Positions 60,546-64,000 of a DNA stretch of 64,000 bases are shown piece by piece. How positions within the stretch are numbered: position 1 is the first letter of the stretch; each line of letters begins with the position of its first letter. This DNA is from Pleurocapsa minor GSE-CHR-MK 17-07R (GTDB lineage Bacteria > Chloroflexota > Anaerolineae > Aggregatilineales > Phototrophicaceae), in the NCBI GenBank assembly GCA_019359125.1, contig JAHHHY010000017.1:1-64000 (forward strand). Direction: 5' to 3'. The translations under genes and the position numbers were made by a program. Below the pieces are notes generated by a model. It saw only the letters and a list, made by a program, of their open reading frames with translations. It was not told where the DNA came from and searched no databases.

Positions 60546-61858
60546 CCGGCATCGTGCTGGCGGGGCATGGCTCGCACATCAGCCCGAACACGGCTGGCCT
60601 GGTCTGGCGGCAGGTGGATGCGCTGCGTGCGCTCGGCATCGCCGATGAGGTCACGGCCGCCTTCTGGAAAGAAGCGCCTTCGTTTCACCGCGCCGTGCAC
60701 GCGCTCGACAGCCGGGATATCATCATCGTGCCGCTGTTCACAGCCGACGGCTACTTCACGCGCACGGTCATCCCGGCCGAGATGGGGCTGACAGGCGCGG
60801 TCACCGCCCGCGACGGCCGGACGCTGCATTACACGGCCAGCCTGAGCGGTCACCCCTATCTGGCACGTATGGTGCAGCAGCGCGCACGCGACGCCATGCG
60901 CGAACATGGTTTCGCGCCGGAAAACACCGCTATCGCGGTCATCGGCCACAGCACGCGCCGTAATCCCGACAGCCGCAAGGCGACCGAAGGGCAGGCCGAG
61001 CTGCTGCGCGAGGCCGGGCTGGCGGCGCAGGTGCAGGCCGTGTATCTGGACGACTCCCCCGAAATCCCCGATATCTATACCCTGACGGATGCGCCCTGCA
61101 TCGTGGCCGTGCCGTATTTTCTGGCGGCCGGCTCGCACACGACGATCGACGTGCCGGAGGCGCTGGGCCTGCCGGACGGCGCGACCCGTGCGCGCATCCA
61201 CGGCCGCGAAGTCGCCTATACCCAGCCGGTCGGTGTGGATGCCGACCTGATCGAAGTGATCGTCGCGCTGATACAAACGGCAGGCGTCCCCTTACATACG
61301 CCATCGGACGGCGATGCCTGGCGCGGCTTCCCGCATGCCGGCCTGTCGGCATTTGAGCAGGCGTATGCCGCTAGTGGCGCGTTCGCGTTTGGCGAGCTGC
61401 TCGTGTCTGGCGGGCGCGCCCAGGTGTCCGGCGATGCGGCCGCAGGTCAGGCGATTGCGTCGCCGGCCCAACTGCGCGCCATCGTGCGCGAACAGCCTTT
61501 TCGTTCGCTGGCGACAGGGCGCGGACTGACCGGCGGCTGGCATGTTCCCGTGAAAGACGCGGCGGGCGCGTTCGCCGTCATCGAGACGGTCTATCCCGGC
61601 GCGCTGGCCGACTGGGCGCAGGCGTCAGCCGGGGCGCTGGAGATCACGCCCCTGCGCGCGACGGCCGCCCGGCAAACGGGCATGTATCGGGCGCTGGAGA
61701 ATCTGCCCCACGCGCGCCTGTCGGCCGTGGTCGACGCGGTATGCAGCAACTGCGTGTGCTGCCCGTTGTGGGCGGGGCGCGGCCCGTCCCCCGGCGAGCT
61801 GCCGTGCGCCGAGGCCTGTAATCATCTGTTGAGCGCGGCGCTGGAGGAAAACGCATGA
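60542..61858 (+). CDS. CbiX-type chelatase fused to a DR2241-like Fe-S domain
   Basis: A 438-residue protein. The first 260 residues are two CbiX/sirohydrochlorin-chelatase-like halves with the conserved histidines in LAGHGSHISPN and AVIGHSTRRNPDSRK. The C-terminal 170 residues match DR2241-type proteins and end in a cysteine cluster CSNCVCCPLWAG with further Cys in PCAEACNHLL, fit to hold a 4Fe-4S cluster. With the SUMT gene that follows (ATGA overlap), it probably inserts iron (or cobalt) into sirohydrochlorin. The role of the cluster, redox or structural, is not known. Confidence 0.85.
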   Translation: MTGIVLAGHGSHISPNTAGLVWRQVDALRALGIADEVTAAFWKEAPSFHRAVHALDSRDIIIVPLFTADGYFTRTVIPAEMGLTGAVTARDGRTLHYTASLSGHPYLARMVQQRARDAMREHGFAPENTAIAVIGHSTRRNPDSRKATEGQAELLREAGLAAQVQAVYLDDSPEIPDIYTLTDAPCIVAVPYFLAAGSHTTIDVPEALGLPDGATRARIHGREVAYTQPVGVDADLIEVIVALIQTAGVPLHTPSDGDAWRGFPHAGLSAFEQAYAASGAFAFGELLVSGGRAQVSGDAAAGQAIASPAQLRAIVREQPFRSLATGRGLTGGWHVPVKDAAGAFAVIETVYPGALADWAQASAGALEITPLRATAARQTGMYRALENLPHARLSAVVDAVCSNCVCCPLWAGRGPSPGELPCAEACNHLLSAALEENA

Positions 61859-62613
61859 CGACGGGCAAAGTCATCCTGGTGGGCGCGGGCCCTGGCGACC
61901 CCGGCCTGATTACAGTCAAGGGGCTGGCGTGGATTCGCCAGGCAGATGTGCTGGTGTACGACCGGCTGATTCCGATGGCGCTGCTGGACGAGTCCCGCCC
62001 GGATTGTGAACGTATCGACGCGGGCAAGGCCCAGCACGACCACAAGATTCCGCAGCCGCAGTTGAACGCGCTGCTGGTGGACAAGGCCCGCGAAGGCAAG
62101 CTGGTGGTGCGCCTGAAAGGGGGCGACCCGTTTGTGTTTGGGCGCGGCGGCGAGGAAGCCCTGGTATTGCACGCGGCGGGCATCCCGTTTGAGATTGTGC
62201 CAGGCGTGACCAGCGCGGTAGCCGTGCCTGCCTACGCGGGCGTGCCGGTCACCCAGCGCGATATGGCAACCGCCTTCACGGTCTTCACCGGCCACGAGAA
62301 CCCCGACAAGCCGGAGAGCGCGGTGGATTACGCAGCGCTGGCGGCCTGTGCGCGGGCGGGCACGCTGGTGCTGCTGATGGGCGTCACCTATCTGGACACC
62401 ATCATGCGTGAGCTGCTGAAGCACGGCATCGCGCCGGACCTGCCCGCGCTGGTCATCGAGAACGGTACGCTGCCGAATCAACGCACGGTCAGCGGGACGG
62501 TGAGCACGATTGCGGCGCTGGCCCGCGAGGCGGCGATTCGCCCGCCCGCCCTGACGGTCATCGGCGAGGTGGTGCGCCTGCGCGCGCAGGGCGTGGACTG
62601 GTTCGGGGAGTGA
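61855..62613 (+). CDS. cobA: Uroporphyrinogen-III C-methyltransferase (SUMT)
   Basis: A 252-residue methyltransferase that converts uroporphyrinogen III to precorrin-2 using two SAM molecules. Motifs: VGAGPGDPGLITVKGL, ADVLVYDRLIP, VVRLKGGDPFVFGRGGEE, VPGVTSAVAVPAYAGVPVT and TLVLLMGV. There is no fused CysG or HemD domain. It is coupled to the CbiX-DR2241 gene. Together with hemCDB at 1.9 kb the window holds most of the route from aminolevulinate to sirohaem; a precorrin-2 dehydrogenase is not seen. Confidence 0.95.
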   Translation: MTTGKVILVGAGPGDPGLITVKGLAWIRQADVLVYDRLIPMALLDESRPDCERIDAGKAQHDHKIPQPQLNALLVDKAREGKLVVRLKGGDPFVFGRGGEEALVLHAAGIPFEIVPGVTSAVAVPAYAGVPVTQRDMATAFTVFTGHENPDKPESAVDYAALAACARAGTLVLLMGVTYLDTIMRELLKHGIAPDLPALVIENGTLPNQRTVSGTVSTIAALAREAAIRPPALTVIGEVVRLRAQGVDWFGE

Positions 62614-62719
62614 GCAGGGAAGCCCCATAGTTAACTTTACAATCCGCCGCGCCTGATTTTCCCCTGCACGCAAGTGGGACTATGATGAAGCAATACTTCA
62701 AACATGCAGTGAGGGCGTA

Positions 62720-63808
62720 ATGCGAATGCGAAAGTTATGGGCCGTGCTGATCGGAATGGTAATGTTGTCGTCGTCTGCACTCGCGCAGTCTGGCGGGCCG
62801 ACGATGACGCCGGCGGGCGAAGAACGTTCCATCGGCTTCGATTGCCCGGTCGCGCAGGCGCTGTCCCCGGACGGCGAGACGCTGTGGGTGCTGATGCAGG
62901 GCTGCTTCAGCAGAACCGCCTCGCTGCTGGCCTTTAACGCGGCGGACGGCGAACCCATCGCGCTGGCGGCGGACTATACAGAGGCGCTGGCGCTGCTGCA
63001 GGGCGGGGAAGTCATCGGTTCCACCAACCCGATGGGCTTCATGGATGCCAATACGCTCAGCATCCGCTACGTCGACAGCGAGACCTATGCCGTCCGCAGC
63101 CTTACCATCACGCTGGACGGCCAGCTCGCCGAGCCGCTCAGAGACGACGACAGCCTGATGGCGCTGCTGAGCCAGTACGAGGAGTACCCCGAATACTCGG
63201 TTTACAGCGACGATCACCGGCTGGCGGTCACGGTAGGGTCTGCCAGCGCGCATGTGCTGGATGTGGCCAGCGGGGAAGAGCTGTTCTCGATCAGCTACCC
63301 GGCAGAAACCTACAATGCGTACCCAACATTTTCGCCCGACAGCAGCATCGTGTATTTCGGCCAGTTCAACGAGCCCGAAAACTTCGAGTCGTATGAGTCG
63401 ACGCTGACCGCCTACAGCCTACCCGACGGGGAAGTCATCGGCAGTTGGCCGGTGCCGTCGGCGTTCGTGTGGGTCAGCCCGGACGGGCGTTATGCAGCGG
63501 CGCAGATCGGCGCGAATGACGGCACGTCGTCTGACCTGCTGCTGGCCAATCTGGAGACTGGCGGGGTGAGCGCGCCGCTGGCGCTGTACGAGCCACCGCG
63601 CCGAGCCACCGCCTGCACCAACGATGGCCGCAGCCTGACCGACGTGGACTTTACGGTCAGCGGCACGCTGAATCTGACCCGCGTGAACTGGCTGCCCGAC
63701 AGCAGCGGTTTCGCCTATACCCGGTCATATGGCGGTGAGGCGGTGGGCGGTGGCAGGCCGTGCGCGCTGGATAGCAGCCGCCTGAACCGCGTCAGCGTGG
63801 CCGGGTGA
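62720..63808 (+). CDS. Secreted propeller-like protein
   Basis: A 362-residue exported protein with signal peptide MRMRKLWAVLIGMVMLSSSALAQ. Blade-like repeats include CPVAQALSPDGETLWVLMQG, AYPTFSPDSSIVYFGQF, AFVWVSPDGRYAAAQIG and VNWLPDSSGFAYTRS, each a 'SPDG/PDSS' turn as in the WD-repeat proteins earlier in the window. It is more GC-rich than those at 7.2-9.4 kb. GAGGG precedes the ATG. It is monocistronic as far as can be seen. Function unknown. Confidence 0.8.
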   Translation: MRMRKLWAVLIGMVMLSSSALAQSGGPTMTPAGEERSIGFDCPVAQALSPDGETLWVLMQGCFSRTASLLAFNAADGEPIALAADYTEALALLQGGEVIGSTNPMGFMDANTLSIRYVDSETYAVRSLTITLDGQLAEPLRDDDSLMALLSQYEEYPEYSVYSDDHRLAVTVGSASAHVLDVASGEELFSISYPAETYNAYPTFSPDSSIVYFGQFNEPENFESYESTLTAYSLPDGEVIGSWPVPSAFVWVSPDGRYAAAQIGANDGTSSDLLLANLETGGVSAPLALYEPPRRATACTNDGRSLTDVDFTVSGTLNLTRVNWLPDSSGFAYTRSYGGEAVGGGRPCALDSSRLNRVSVAG

Positions 63809-63838
63809 GGGATTGCGCCGCGCGTGTGATTACTATCC

Positions 63839-63862
63839 GGGGCGGACACATAGGTCCGCCCC
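63839..63862. repeat. Hairpin repeat GGGGCGGAC/GTCCGCCCC
   Basis: Perfect 9-bp arms with a 6-base loop, followed by TAC, resemble the ends of the other dispersed palindromes (which continue CCCTAC). It lies 31 bases past the last stop codon. The remaining 138 bases to the window end hold nothing I recognise. Confidence 0.7.
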
Positions 63863-64000
63863 TACCCGGAGTCGCTCCGATTTGAAGGAAAAAACTTCGC
63901 GGTTCCACACGTTTGTCCGCGAGGAATGTAGTGGCGGACCTGCGTGTGCGCCCGGCAAATAGGAGAAGAACCGTCTTAACTTGGTGCCACCAGGGCGGCT

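Overview
The window looks like chromosomal DNA of a GC-rich, free-living bacterium of the Chloroflexota (Anaerolineae-like). This is inferred from gene content, not from a marker search: several secreted WD-repeat proteins with 'SPDGR'-type repeats, a DUF3048 lipoprotein-like protein, a cohesin and dockerin pair outside any cellulosome setting, frequent GTG/TTG starts, and dispersed palindromes of the type 'GTAGGGACACGG…'. No rRNA, tRNA, CRISPR array, phage or complete insertion sequence was found.

Layout. 0.2-1.8 kb: a TetR regulator divergent from an NAD(P)-binding NmrA/SDR protein, with palindromic operators between them. 1.9-7.0 kb: tetrapyrrole operon hemC-hemD-hemB with 4-bp ATGA overlaps, then a short UvrA-like ABC ATPase. 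7.2-11.1 kb: an AT-richer island of secreted WD-repeat proteins, a membrane Asp-box protein, a WD-repeat relic and a HEAT-repeat protein. 11.2-14.9 kb: a polytopic membrane protein with a duplicated His motif, a lipoprotein, and a NarL-type two-component pair. 14.9-28.8 kb: a long minus-strand catabolic operon (TfdB-like phenol monooxygenase, branched-chain-type ABC importer, maleylacetate reductase, hydroxyquinol 1,2-dioxygenase, PcpA/MhqO-like dioxygenase, MhqD-like esterase, 3-oxoadipyl-CoA thiolase, CoA-transferase), with a divergent GntR/FCD regulator at 29.1 kb. It reads as a complete route from a phenol, resorcinol or chlorophenol through hydroxyquinol, maleylacetate and 3-oxoadipate to acetyl-CoA and succinyl-CoA.

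29.8-39.4 kb: DUF3048 protein, an atypical IMPDH/GMP-reductase, a palindrome split by a 218-bp MITE-like element, a sulfatase-modifying-factor-like protein, dnaN, a cohesin gene divergent from a dockerin gene, and a secreted metallophosphoesterase. 39.5-49 kb: gene relics, a two-gene cassette of a small protein with a possible beta-grasp (ubiquitin-like) layout and a 1650-residue DUF5724/DUF4132 protein, a DEDDh exonuclease, and a large secreted WD-repeat protein. 49-53.7 kb: luciferase-like monooxygenase, membrane proteins, quinone oxidoreductase, PadR regulator with twin operators. 53.9-58.9 kb: a sugar or glycerophosphodiester-type ABC importer with a GpdQ-like phosphodiesterase. 59.1-63.8 kb: C2-like protein, an orphan amino-acid permease, a siroheme pair (CbiX-DR2241 type and SUMT), and a last secreted beta-propeller protein.

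The most unusual items are the DUF5724/DUF4132 cassette, the 218-bp element sitting exactly at the dyad of a repeated palindrome with no target duplication, the cohesin/dockerin pair, the aromatic operon with two kinds of ring-cleavage enzyme, and three short 3'-end gene relics that record local duplication and loss.
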